Source: an uncultured Clostridia bacterium (GTDB taxonomy: Bacteria; Bacillota; Clostridia; TANB77; CAG-508). Taken from it: a DNA stretch of 64,000 nucleotides. The DNA lies in contig CALXKK010000008.1 of assembly GCA_944388935.1 (NCBI GenBank), forward strand, positions 1 through 64,000. Reading direction: 5' to 3'. This document shows, one piece after another, positions 51,543-59,694 of this stretch; position 1 is the first letter of the stretch, and every line of letters begins with the position of its first letter. The translations under genes were made by a program, and so were the position numbers. The notes below the pieces were generated by a model. The model was not told the DNA's origin. It saw nothing but the letters and a program-made list of their open reading frames with translations, and searched no databases.

Positions 51543-51719
51543 CTAAATCACCTCTAAAACAAAATATAAGCAGTTTGAAAAAAATTATATATGAACATTG
51601 AAAAGTCCCTCTTGCAACTAAAACTCCATAGTAATTTCAGAATTCCTGCTTTATAAATCCTTCCGTTAGTATTTCGCTTTAGCTCAATTCCTCTTTCCAA
51701 TTAATATAACCGATATTAT

Positions 51720-51748
51720 TTGACCAATATTATTTGATTGACCAATAT
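51720..51748. repeat. Two TTGACCAATAT direct repeats in the rpoB leader
   Basis: TTGACCAATAT occurs at 51720-51730 and 51738-51748, 18 bp apart. The core ATTGGTCAA (read on the minus strand) is the same as the core of the 23-bp array at 53465-53608 on the plus strand. The two sets therefore bracket the ATPase gene in opposite orientation. Confidence 0.55.
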
Positions 51749-51763
51749 CATAATAAAATCTAA

Positions 51764-51796
51764 CATCGAAAACTATCGGAATCTTAATTTTCGATG
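51764..51796 (-). promoter_or_regulatory. Hairpin in the rpoB leader
   Basis: A perfect 9-bp stem CATCGAAAA / TTTTCGATG with a 15-nt loop, midway in the leader. Its role is not known; it could be a regulatory RNA element. The rest of the leader (51543-51719) contains the ribosome site at 51548-51555 and nothing else I can name. Confidence 0.5.
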
Positions 51797-51833
51797 GCTT
51801 TATTTACTAATTAATAACTGGATAAAACCAATT

Positions 51834-51915
51834 ATTGCCCAGCGTTTTTAGGCAACAAAAAGGTATGCTGGCAATTACGGATAATTACACATATTTATCT
51901 TTTGCCAACCTACCT
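51834..51915 (-). promoter_or_regulatory. Candidate transcription attenuator in the rpoB leader
   Basis: Read on the minus strand. Arm A (AGGTAGGTTGGCAA, 51902-51915) pairs with arm B (TTGCCAGCATACCT, 51861-51874) over 14 positions with one mismatch and one G-U pair; TTTTGTT follows at once (terminator shape). Arm B can instead pair with arm C (GCTGGGCAAT, 51834-51843) over 9 bp with one bulge. The two hairpins exclude each other, which is the classic terminator/antiterminator layout. Seen in the sequence; regulation is inferred. Confidence 0.6.
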
Positions 51916-51994
51916 TGTTTTTAAAAAATTACTTCTTATTTAAATTTAATATATAAATTATTTTTATCACCTTAGCGCTTAAAATATCTTAAGT

Positions 51995-52024
51995 ATAATA
52001 ACATAATTTACCACGTTTTGTCAA
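51995..52024 (-). promoter_or_regulatory. Sigma-A promoter of the rpoBC operon
   Basis: Minus strand: TTGACA (52019-52024, perfect consensus), 18 nt, TATTAT (51995-52000). It is the best promoter match between the ATPase stop codon and rpoB and would give a leader of about 445 nt. Confidence 0.7.
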
Positions 52025-52110
52025 CGCTTTATCAACGAAAATTTAAAAATTTCTTTTCGGAAATCCGGATTTCGTGAATTTCTTTTTTGCAACAGCTTCC
52101 CTAAAGTTTA

Positions 52111-53379
52111 TTAATATTTTAATGAAGTTATTGGTATTACATATACCCCATCAGGTCTTTTTATAATCGCTTCATTTAAGCCACTAATTACACATAAGAA
52201 CTTAGGCTTTTTTTGTGCTAAGTCATAAAACCTCAGCAAATTGTTAGCGGCTTCTTCTATTTTATTTGTTCCAAGTTTTATTTCGATTGCTCCATATTCT
52301 CCATCTGGCATTTCAACAATTGCATCAATCTCTAGTCCTGTTGAATTATCTCTAAAATGAAATAAATTACCACCATAATTTTCTATATAAATTTTTAAAT
52401 CTCTTTCGCAAAGTGCTTCAAATAAAAATCCGAGGAAATTAACATCATTCATAAGTTTTTCTGTATTTAAATCTAGAATTGCACATGCTAATGATGGATC
52501 GGTAAAATGTCTTTTTGAAGTTTTTCCTACCCTACTACTGGAGCGCAAATTTACACTAAATGGATTTTGGTCTTCAATTAGATATAATTTTTCTAGAACA
52601 TCTATATAATCTAAAACCGTATTTTTACTGGCTACATCATCAAATTCATTTACATCTCTCATTATAGTTGAATTGCTAACTATTGTGCTTTCATTTCTTG
52701 CTAAAGAACGTAATATCATACGCATCTTGTTGATGTCTCGTTTTACGTCATCAATATTTGAAATATCAAAATTTAAAATATCATTAATGTAACTTTGTGT
52801 TAATATTAAAGACTCTTTTTCTGACATTCCAATACTTTCTGGCCATCCTCCTCTAATAATTAAATATATTAAAAATTTTAAATCAATTTTTTGAGTCATA
52901 ACATCTTTTACATTATTATTAAACAAATCTTTTAATGATACTTCGCCCGTAGAATCTCCAGATTCGTATAGCGACATAGTATGCATTTTCATTCTGCAAA
53001 TTCTTCCTGCACCTGAATGATGTATATCCTTAGTTACAGGTGTTGCAGAACCAGTTAAAATATATTTTCCTTTAACATTATCTTCATCACATTTAAATCT
53101 AATTCCATCCCAAATAGCAGGTACTTCTTGCCATTCATCTATTAGTTCTGGATACTCTTTGTTTAGAATTAAATCAACATTCATTTCTGCTAATTTTCTT
53201 TCGTTGAAATTATTGCTGACATTATTTAAATACACCACTGAATTTGCGTGATTTAATGCTGTCCATGTTTTTCCGCACCATTTTGGCCCTTCTATGCTTA
53301 TAGCACCAAAGATTCTTAGATTTTCTTCTATTTGCTTATCTATTATTCTTTGTTTATATCCTTTTTTTGTAAGAGACAT
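52111..53379 (-). CDS. ATP-binding protein, AAA_14/DUF4143 family (422 aa)
   Basis: Belongs to the common family of ATPases with an N-terminal AAA domain and a C-terminal DUF4143 region. Walker A is GPKWCGKTW (31-39; Lys37); a sensor-like LTGS motif lies near residue 110. The C-terminal part carries EIDAIV ... GAIEIKLG (about 350-375), the D-x(n)-ExK pattern of a PD-(D/E)XK nuclease-like fold. The cellular role of the family is not settled; many are multicopy and mobile in genomes. Start: ATG with AAGGAGG at good spacing. It stands alone between rpoB and the divergent glucosaminidase gene, downstream of a 23-bp repeat array, which may belong to it. It interrupts the position where ribosomal-protein genes are usually found next to rpoB. 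Confidence 0.9.
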   Translation of the reverse strand: MSLTKKGYKQRIIDKQIEENLRIFGAISIEGPKWCGKTWTALNHANSVVYLNNVSNNFNERKLAEMNVDLILNKEYPELIDEWQEVPAIWDGIRFKCDEDNVKGKYILTGSATPVTKDIHHSGAGRICRMKMHTMSLYESGDSTGEVSLKDLFNNNVKDVMTQKIDLKFLIYLIIRGGWPESIGMSEKESLILTQSYINDILNFDISNIDDVKRDINKMRMILRSLARNESTIVSNSTIMRDVNEFDDVASKNTVLDYIDVLEKLYLIEDQNPFSVNLRSSSRVGKTSKRHFTDPSLACAILDLNTEKLMNDVNFLGFLFEALCERDLKIYIENYGGNLFHFRDNSTGLEIDAIVEMPDGEYGAIEIKLGTNKIEEAANNLLRFYDLAQKKPKFLCVISGLNEAIIKRPDGVYVIPITSLKY

Positions 53380-53464
53380 TTTTAATTTCCTCCTTAAATT
53401 ATGTTTATTTAACTATAATACTGTCCAATTATTTCCTTATTATAACATAATTATAACATTTTTA

Positions 53465-53608
53465 TTGGTCAAATTTCAAGAGTTTTGTTGGTCGATTTTC
53501 AAGAAATCTATTGGTCAATTTTCTAGAAATTTATTGGTCGTTTTTCAAAAGCTTTGCTGGTCAATTTTCAGGAGTTTTATTGGTCAATTTTCAAAAATTT
53601 TGATGCTC
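53465..53608 (+). repeat. 23-bp tandem repeat array, six full units and one decayed unit
   Basis: TTGGTC (or CTGGTC) starts at 53465, 53488, 53511, 53534, 53557 and 53580, exactly 23 bp apart, with a decayed ATGCTC at 53603. Consensus of a unit: TTGGTCAATTTTCAAGAA then TTTTA. No spacers occur between units, so it is not CRISPR. It lies in the divergent gap between the ATPase and glucosaminidase genes and looks like an iteron or operator array. The rest of the gap 53380-53464 holds the ATPase promoter region; 53609-53662 shows nothing further. Confidence 0.8.
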
Positions 53609-53662
53609 ATTTTTTAATATTTTTTTCATTTACTTTATTCGACATTTTGGAAATAATTTTAT

Positions 53663-53691
53663 TTGTATTTTTACTTCCCGTATGTTATACT
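53663..53691 (+). promoter_or_regulatory. Promoter of the glucosaminidase gene
   Basis: TTGTAT (53663-53668), 17 nt, TATACT (53686-53691), preceded by TGT (extended -10). The start codon is 34 nt downstream; AAGGTGG is the ribosome site. Confidence 0.65.
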
Positions 53692-53724
53692 TATCAAAAA
53701 TGTAATATTTTAAGGTGGTAAAAA

Positions 53725-55377
53725 ATGCAAGATAACAATACAAAAGATAATAACCAAAATAATGAAAGAAATTTATCTGAAGTTTTTGAAGAACTAAAAA
53801 GAGCTAGGGATTCTAGTGTTCAAAACAGAAATACTCAACCTAGAGGTTCGAGCAAATCCAACTCTATTCCTAGTGGCAAAAAAGTAACAAAAACTAAGCA
53901 TATAAAAATTGAAAAGGTTAAACCTAAAAAGCAAAAAGCACAAGTTCAAAGAACTACTGAACCAAAAGTGCTAAAACAAAGCACCCCAAGGCAACAAGAT
54001 ACAGTACAAAACGCCCAAAGGGAACAAGCACCAATGCAAAAAGTTCAAAAACAAAAGGTAGCAAAGCAAAAAATCAAGCAACAAAAGCCATTAAAACAAA
54101 AAGTTCCAAAGCAAAAAACACCTAAGGCGAAAAAAGTAAGAAACCATGCGTTTAGCGGTGCTTTAAGATATAGGTTTGATACTTTAAGAAGCAATAAGAA
54201 AAAATTCAGGCAATTTATTATTTTATCCATTGTATATATAGTAATAATAGTTGCTTTAATTATTTTTATCGTTTCTTATATATCTAATAAAAATAAATAC
54301 GTAAATCCATATGGTGATTTTACTACATACGAGAAAAATACTAATCCATTTAATATTAGTCAAATTCTTATAGATAATACAAATACTACTAAGACAAAGG
54401 AAAAAACATATAGGGATAGAGAAATTCCTTATTCTACAAAATATGTAGAAAATAATTCTTTGCCTAAAGACGAAAAAGTAGTTAAGCAACCAGGTGTTGC
54501 TGGATTAGAAAGAGTTAATATTATTAGAACATACGAAGGTGAAGATTTAATAGATGAATCTACCTCTAGTATAGATATCTTATCTGCTCCCGTAGAAGAA
54601 ATTGTTGAAGTTGGTACTTCTGACTTCTTAACAAATTATAATGTACATTTGGGCGATACAATGTATGTTTTATCTACAGTTTCTTTGATGGATGCAATTA
54701 ATAATGGTACGGAAATATGCAAAATAACAAGATACATGGATGTTGTTTTACTTGAAGTTGTAGGTGATTGGTGTAGAGTTTCATTCGATGGTCAAGAAGG
54801 TTATGTTCCAGCATCTTCATTAACATCACAATCTACAACACCAGGTATAGTTTCACAAAACAAGGTACAAAGAATTGTATCTAAGTTGAACTTTAATATG
54901 GCATTAAATGTTAAGAGCGGTCTAACATTGGATGATTACAAACGTATATTATCTAACGAACCTAAAGATGTAAATAAAGTTTTACAAGACAACGCAGAGG
55001 CATTCTATAATGCAGAACAAAAATATAATGTAAATGGATTATTGTTAGTTGCGATGGCAATTCACGAAAGTGGTTGGGGAACTTCTGCAATATCAATTGA
55101 TAAGAAAAACCTATTTGGTTATGGTGCTTACGATAGCGATGCATATAATTCAGCTTATACATTCAATACATACGCAGAAGGTATAGATTTAGTAGCTAAA
55201 GTATTAGCAAAAGCATATTTAAATCCTGCAGGAATGACAATGGCAGATGGTGATACAACAACAGGTAGATATTACTCTAGCCCAACACTTACAGGAATTA
55301 ATACAAGATATTCTACAGACCCTAACTGGTGTACTAAAGTATTCTCTTACATGACATATTTCTACGATAAATTGTAA
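53725..55377 (+). CDS. Membrane-anchored G5/SH3/glucosaminidase cell-wall hydrolase (550 aa)
   Basis: Peptidoglycan hydrolase, likely endo-beta-N-acetylglucosaminidase (GH73/LytG-like). A cytoplasmic N-terminus of about 160 residues has a Lys/Gln-rich stretch (about 100-140, KQK repeated every few residues). Then a membrane helix (about 163-187), a G5-like domain (about 225-285, IPYSTKYVEN ... GVAGLERV), a bacterial SH3 domain (about 308-375, GDWCRVSFDGQEGYVPASSL) and the glucosaminidase domain (about 390-550) with the catalytic Glu448 in AIHESGWGTS and the NLFGYGAYD and YxTYAEGI motifs of the family. Start: ATG after AAGGTGG. It is followed by REP-like DNA and a second membrane-anchored protein gene 55 bp downstream, possibly in one transcript. 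It acts outside the membrane in wall growth or daughter-cell separation (inferred). Confidence 0.92.
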   Translation: MQDNNTKDNNQNNERNLSEVFEELKRARDSSVQNRNTQPRGSSKSNSIPSGKKVTKTKHIKIEKVKPKKQKAQVQRTTEPKVLKQSTPRQQDTVQNAQREQAPMQKVQKQKVAKQKIKQQKPLKQKVPKQKTPKAKKVRNHAFSGALRYRFDTLRSNKKKFRQFIILSIVYIVIIVALIIFIVSYISNKNKYVNPYGDFTTYEKNTNPFNISQILIDNTNTTKTKEKTYRDREIPYSTKYVENNSLPKDEKVVKQPGVAGLERVNIIRTYEGEDLIDESTSSIDILSAPVEEIVEVGTSDFLTNYNVHLGDTMYVLSTVSLMDAINNGTEICKITRYMDVVLLEVVGDWCRVSFDGQEGYVPASSLTSQSTTPGIVSQNKVQRIVSKLNFNMALNVKSGLTLDDYKRILSNEPKDVNKVLQDNAEAFYNAEQKYNVNGLLLVAMAIHESGWGTSAISIDKKNLFGYGAYDSDAYNSAYTFNTYAEGIDLVAKVLAKAYLNPAGMTMADGDTTTGRYYSSPTLTGINTRYSTDPNWCTKVFSYMTYFYDKL

Positions 55378-55391
55378 CTAAAACAGGTATT

Positions 55392-55415
55392 GGGGGTCCG
55401 TCCCTAAAGTTCAAA
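55392..55415. repeat. REP-like fragment (GGTCCGTCCC core)
   Basis: GGGGTCCGTCCCTAAAGTTCAAA resembles the cores in the 39070-39180 palindrome, including the trailing GTTCA box. It lies between the glucosaminidase stop codon and the ribosome site of the next gene. Confidence 0.55.
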
Positions 55416-55432
55416 TTATAAAGGAGACTCAA

Positions 55433-56263
55433 ATGAAAAAAGTTTTAAAAAGGAAAGATTTAATTATTTTATTAGTTTTAATTATTATATTGGTAAGTTT
55501 ACTCCCTTTCTATGTTTTGAAAATTAGGGAAATTGTACTTAGTAATAAATTTGCGAACTATGTTTCCGATACATATTCAAATTATACTAATCCAATTTTT
55601 TCGATAGATAAAATTGTGTATTATAGTAGTGCTTTTGTAACAGATAATAGTTCTGACAGTAATTTTCAAAATATTAATATAGGAGAATATACAGATATTG
55701 CAATATATGTTAATAACACAAATACTACTGATGAATTAACTGATGAAAATACTATTTCTGAGTTATATATAGATAATATTAAAGTTTCTAGTAAAACCAA
55801 CAAAGGTCAACCTACTCTTTGTTATAAAAACCCATATTACTTTGCAACATACAGAGGTTTGGAAGAGCCTGCTAATGGTAGAATCGATTTTAATATTATT
55901 TCTAATAATAAGGATAATAAAGAAAGCGCATACAATAGCCCATCATTCTACCAAGATTGTTCTAACCCAATCTCTTTAGGATATATTAATAAAGATATGG
56001 TAACTAATTTTGAAGTTGCAAATACAGATACTCTTGCTTTGAATGGTACTATTTTTCAAAAAGCTAATTTAACTATAGATGATCTTGCTTTTACTATGAG
56101 TTTTAAGATTCATATTAAAAATAATAAAGGAGAAGAATTTATTTGCAATGTTAATAGATCTGTTTTAAATGGTGACTTTGCTTCTGGAATATATGAGGGA
56201 TATGTTGCAACACAATTTACACCGGATGAAGGAACATATCAATTCATAAAAGTTTCAGACTAA
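55433..56263 (+). CDS. Membrane-anchored protein of unknown function (276 aa)
   Basis: I do not recognise this protein. It has a basic N-terminus and one membrane helix (about 8-30), then an extracytoplasmic region rich in Asn, Thr and Tyr with a beta-strand look (IGEYTDIAIYVNN, FTMSFKIHIKN, NGDFASGIYEGYVAT). Three Cys (in LCYKN, QDCSN and FICNVN) could form a disulfide. Start: ATG with AAGGAGA upstream. It is 55 bp behind the glucosaminidase and 86 bp before the flippase, with REP-like fragments on both sides, so a wall-related role in the same transcript is possible but not shown. Confidence 0.85.
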   Translation: MKKVLKRKDLIILLVLIIILVSLLPFYVLKIREIVLSNKFANYVSDTYSNYTNPIFSIDKIVYYSSAFVTDNSSDSNFQNINIGEYTDIAIYVNNTNTTDELTDENTISELYIDNIKVSSKTNKGQPTLCYKNPYYFATYRGLEEPANGRIDFNIISNNKDNKESAYNSPSFYQDCSNPISLGYINKDMVTNFEVANTDTLALNGTIFQKANLTIDDLAFTMSFKIHIKNNKGEEFICNVNRSVLNGDFASGIYEGYVATQFTPDEGTYQFIKVSD

Positions 56264-56277
56264 ACTACAAACGAAAA

Positions 56278-56311
56278 AGGGATTTTTAGGACCGTCCCCT
56301 ATGTTCATAAA
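56278..56311. repeat. REP-like fragment (GGACCGTCCCC core)
   Basis: AGGGATTTTTAGGACCGTCCCC matches 39151-39172 with two differences and is followed by GTTCATAA, again the GTTC box of the family. It lies between the unknown protein gene and the flippase gene. Confidence 0.65.
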
Positions 56312-56349
56312 TTCCACTTATTCATAATATAAATGAATAGGTGGTTTTT

Positions 56350-57873
56350 TTGAGGCGATTAAAATTATTTATTATAAATGGTCTGGCGCTAACTATTATA
56401 TCTATTTTTCTGCAATTAATAGGCGTATCTTTTGGTGTTTATATTTCTAACAAGATTGGAAATGAAGCTGTTGGTTTATACCAACTTTTAATGTCTACCT
56501 ATTCGTTTGGAATTACGCTTGCGCTTTCTGGAATTAATTTGGCTTGTGTTAGAATAGTTTCCGAAGAACTTGCCAAAAATTCTTTAAGCAATATTAAGCT
56601 AGTAATGAGGAAATGTTTATTATATAGCTTGTCCTTTGGTATGGTCACTTTTTTCTTGTTCACATTCTTGGCAAGCTTAATTTCTACCAATATCTTGCAT
56701 AGCAAAATTGCACCTTCTACCATTTGCATAATGGCAATATCCTTCCCGTTTGCGTCTATTTGCTCCTGCTTAAATGGTTATTTTTCTGCGGTTAGACATG
56801 TCATTAAAAGTGCAGTTATACAAATTTTAGAACAATTATTTAAAATGGTTTTAGTAAGTTATCTATTAAGCATACTTTTCGACTCTTCTATTAATTCTGC
56901 TTGTTCTTTAATTGTATTAGGAAGCTCTATTGCAGAAGGATTTTCTTGCCTTTTAATGTTTTTAGCATATGTGCAAGATAGAAGAAAAATATGCAAACAA
57001 GATAATTTTGTGTTTAATAGGAGTATGCAAAATAGTACAACAAAAAGAATTTTTAAGATTTCACTTCCAATATCATCTGCCACATATATAAAATCTGGAC
57101 TTGCAACATTAAAACAAGTAGTAATTCCAATAAAATTAGAAGCTTCTGGTTTAAGCTGTAGCGAAGCCTTGTCAAAATACGGTATGATTAACGGAATGGT
57201 CTTCCCCATTATCCTATTCCCTAGCACTTTTCTAAATTCGTTTAGTGGATTACTTATTCCGGAATTTTCTTCTTTTAATGTAAAAGGAGAAAATAGAACA
57301 ATTAAAGAATCTATAAATAAAATATTAAAATACACATTACTTTTTTCGTTTTTCATTGTTGGAATTTTTTGTTGTTTTTCTAAAGAATTAAGTATATTGA
57401 TTTATAACAATACCGAAATTTCTAAATATATAAAAATACTTGCACCGATAATCGTTTTCATGTATTTAGATAGTATTGTTGACGGAATCTTAAAAGGTCT
57501 TGATAAACAAGTTAGTGTTATGATTATAAATATTATAGATTTAATAAGTAGTATTTTACTTATATCTTTCCTACTCCCTCTTTATGGAGTTTTTGGTTAC
57601 TTAATTGTTATTTTTATAAGTGAAATCTTAAATTGTATTTTAAGCATTGGGGTTTTAATTAACACATCTAAAATAAAATTCAATTTAAAACTGTGGATAT
57701 TAAAACCCAGCATTATTTTACTTATAAGTGTTGTAATTACTAATATTATAAAGATTAATGCTCCTGCTCTTTTTCCTTTGATTGTTAATATTTTAATTTA
57801 TAGTATTATTTTTGTTTTTCTTAGTTTTACATTTAAAATTATTTCTAAAAAAGAAATTAAAACTTTTCTATAA
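56350..57873 (+). CDS. SpoVB/MATE-like lipid-linked polysaccharide flippase (507 aa), TTG start
   Basis: Integral membrane protein of the MOP superfamily, polysaccharide-transport/SpoVB branch, with a dozen or more hydrophobic helices. The N-terminal pattern (RRLKLFIINGLALTIISIF ... GVYISNKIGNEAVGLYQLLMS) matches SpoVB proteins, which move lipid-linked cell-wall or cortex precursors across the membrane. The start is chosen as TTG at 56350, because AGGTGG (56339-56344) stands 5 nt before it; the GTG at 56341 lies inside this ribosome site. The 3' end overlaps the converging gene at 57857 by 17 bp, and no terminator is seen there. It is not certain that it acts in sporulation; O-unit or teichoic-acid precursor export is also possible. 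Confidence 0.87.
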   Translation: MRRLKLFIINGLALTIISIFLQLIGVSFGVYISNKIGNEAVGLYQLLMSTYSFGITLALSGINLACVRIVSEELAKNSLSNIKLVMRKCLLYSLSFGMVTFFLFTFLASLISTNILHSKIAPSTICIMAISFPFASICSCLNGYFSAVRHVIKSAVIQILEQLFKMVLVSYLLSILFDSSINSACSLIVLGSSIAEGFSCLLMFLAYVQDRRKICKQDNFVFNRSMQNSTTKRIFKISLPISSATYIKSGLATLKQVVIPIKLEASGLSCSEALSKYGMINGMVFPIILFPSTFLNSFSGLLIPEFSSFNVKGENRTIKESINKILKYTLLFSFFIVGIFCCFSKELSILIYNNTEISKYIKILAPIIVFMYLDSIVDGILKGLDKQVSVMIINIIDLISSILLISFLLPLYGVFGYLIVIFISEILNCILSIGVLINTSKIKFNLKLWILKPSIILLISVVITNIIKINAPALFPLIVNILIYSIIFVFLSFTFKIISKKEIKTFL

Positions 57874-58294
57874 AGACTAATAATTCATCTTGATTTATTA
57901 GTTCTTTTTTTGTTAATTGATTATTAAAAATATAATGTATTTTTATACTTATATTTTTTTCTTGATTATTCATTTCCATAATATCATGATGTTCTTCTTC
58001 GCTATAGGCTTTCATATCTATTTTGTCCAATAAACTTATGCCTGCATTTTCTTGGCAAAAATATGCCCAATACTTATATGCCACATCATTTGCATTGTTT
58101 TTATTGCAAATAGTAACTACTATTTGCTTTTCGTTTGTAGAAAGCAATATACCCTCGAAAAATTTATTATTTTCTATTTCTTTAAGAAATGTTAAACTTT
58201 CTATATTACTTTTTATTACTCTATTTATTAAATTAATTGTTTCTTTTGTGTTGTTTTCTATATAATTTTTTAGAAATTGTAATTTTGTATTCAC
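57857..58294 (-). CDS. Small cytoplasmic protein of unknown function (145 aa), GTG start
   Basis: Not recognised. An alpha-rich N-terminal half (ENNTKETINLINRVIKSN) is followed by a beta-rich middle (FFEGILLSTNEKQIVVTIC) and a C-terminal IHYIFNN strand. No signal peptide or membrane helix. The start is GTG (58292-58294) with AAAGGAGA about 11 nt upstream, a rather long gap, so the exact start is uncertain. It converges on and overlaps the flippase gene by 17 bp. It lies 116 bp downstream of the HtrA stop codon on the same strand, so it may be a distal gene of that transcript. Confidence 0.7.
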   Translation of the reverse strand: MNTKLQFLKNYIENNTKETINLINRVIKSNIESLTFLKEIENNKFFEGILLSTNEKQIVVTICNKNNANDVAYKYWAYFCQENAGISLLDKIDMKAYSEEEHHDIMEMNNQEKNISIKIHYIFNNQLTKKELINQDELLVFIEKF

Positions 58295-58410
58295 AATTAA
58301 ATAATTCTCCTTTCCATAGAGTTTTTATGTTACATATTAAAACATATTTAATGAATTTTTACAAGAATAATTTATTGATATTATTCGTTATCTTTCGACA
58401 TTTTTTTCTA

Positions 58411-59544
58411 TTACCTTTTACCTAGTGTTAAATTTACTACATAGGGAATATTACCTCTTCTATACTCTACTTTTATAACATCCCCTGGATTTTTGGTATA
58501 AATGTATTCTTTTATATCATTCATAGTATTAATAGCTTTATCATCTATTTTTAAAATTATATCACCACTTTTTAATCCACTATTTTCCGCAGGACTTTGG
58601 GCTGTTACATTTTCTATATATATACCACTATCTAATTTTAATGTTTTATCTATATATGGGATTATATCTTTGTCATATCCAGAAATTCCAATTGTAGGCT
58701 CATCAAAATTGCCAGTTGTACTGTACTTTTCTATTATTGGCTTAACTACATTTACAGGTACTGCAAATCCTATTCCTTCTGCAGTATCTATTTTTAAAGT
58801 ATTTATTCCAATAACTTCCCCATTTGTATTTATTAATGGTCCACCACTATTACCCGGATTTATTGTTGCATCAGTTTGAATTAAATCTGTCATTAACACA
58901 TCCGTACCATTTTCATTAAATTTTAATGTTCGAGCTTTTGCACTTATTATTCCAGAAGTTACTGTCCTTTCAAATTCATAACCTATTGGATTTCCAACTG
59001 CATATACAGTTTGTCCTGCCTTTACACTGTTAGAATCTCCTAATTTAACTGCTTGCAATCCTCCCAAATTTATTTTTACTATACTTAAATCTAAAGTTGC
59101 ATCCGCCCAGACAACAGTAGCATCGTAGGTGTTACCATTTTCTAAAGTTACATAGCAACTACTATATTTATCGCCAGAAACATGCTTGTTTGTTATTATA
59201 TATCCATTAGAAGACGCAATAATTCCCGTACCCAAGCCTAATTTTTCTATTCCATCTTTTGCAAATATTGAGCTACCAATATTTTGTATCTTAGAAATTC
59301 CTACAACACTATAATTAACTTCTTCTATTACATCTTCTATTGCTCTGTCAGATTTTTCTGTTGCTTGTACAGTTTGACTTGTTTTTTCTACCTTTAAATC
59401 TTCATTTATTTTGTTTACATCAGTCCTAATATATAACCTAATTAATGAAGCAATTAAAACTATACTTAATATTATTATAAATATTGTAAAAACTTTTTTA
59501 GAAGTGCTTTTTTTCTTCCCTCTTACTCTTGTATATTTATGCAT
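58411..59544 (-). CDS. HtrA/DegP-type membrane-anchored serine protease (377 aa)
   Basis: Trypsin-like envelope protease that degrades misfolded exported proteins. A short basic N-terminus and signal anchor (about 18-40) precede the protease domain. The catalytic triad is complete: His121 (TNKHV), Asp152 (ATLDLSIVK), Ser233 (NPGNSGGPL). One PDZ domain lies at about 290-375 (SPAENSGLKSGDIILKI), the usual Firmicute layout. Start: ATG with GAGGAGG at 6-nt spacing, a strong ribosome site. It is divergent from the NRPS gene across a 150-bp gap. The abundant exported proteins of this genome would be natural clients, but no direct link is shown. Confidence 0.95.
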   Translation of the reverse strand: MHKYTRVRGKKKSTSKKVFTIFIIILSIVLIASLIRLYIRTDVNKINEDLKVEKTSQTVQATEKSDRAIEDVIEEVNYSVVGISKIQNIGSSIFAKDGIEKLGLGTGIIASSNGYIITNKHVSGDKYSSCYVTLENGNTYDATVVWADATLDLSIVKINLGGLQAVKLGDSNSVKAGQTVYAVGNPIGYEFERTVTSGIISAKARTLKFNENGTDVLMTDLIQTDATINPGNSGGPLINTNGEVIGINTLKIDTAEGIGFAVPVNVVKPIIEKYSTTGNFDEPTIGISGYDKDIIPYIDKTLKLDSGIYIENVTAQSPAENSGLKSGDIILKIDDKAINTMNDIKEYIYTKNPGDVIKVEYRRGNIPYVVNLTLGKR

Positions 59545-59624
59545 AAAAAACCTCCTCTGGAAAAACTTGTTATTTATATATTTTCCAAAAGCAAATTTTT
59601 AATACAATTTTTAACATATTTCTA

Positions 59625-59654
59625 TTGAAATTTCTTGAGTTATAAATATATAAT
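59625..59654 (+). promoter_or_regulatory. Promoter of the NRPS operon
   Basis: TTGAAA (59625-59630), 18 nt, TATAAT (59649-59654); the start codon lies about 40 nt downstream. The gap 59545-59694 is shared with the divergent HtrA gene. Confidence 0.6.
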
Positions 59655-59694
59655 AGTTTTAAATTTATTTCTTTTAAAAAAGGGATGTGATTTT

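Noticed and set aside
51543-51720. T-box or other known riboswitch in the rpoB leader
   Set aside because: No AGGGTGGNACCGCG-type T-box sequence, and no other class I can recognise.
53465-53608. CRISPR array
   Set aside because: The units follow one another without spacers, the period is 23 bp and no cas gene is present.
53294-53617. 107-aa plus-strand frame across the 23-bp array
   Set aside because: Most of it is the repeat translated; its start lies inside the ATPase gene in antisense and it has no ribosome site.
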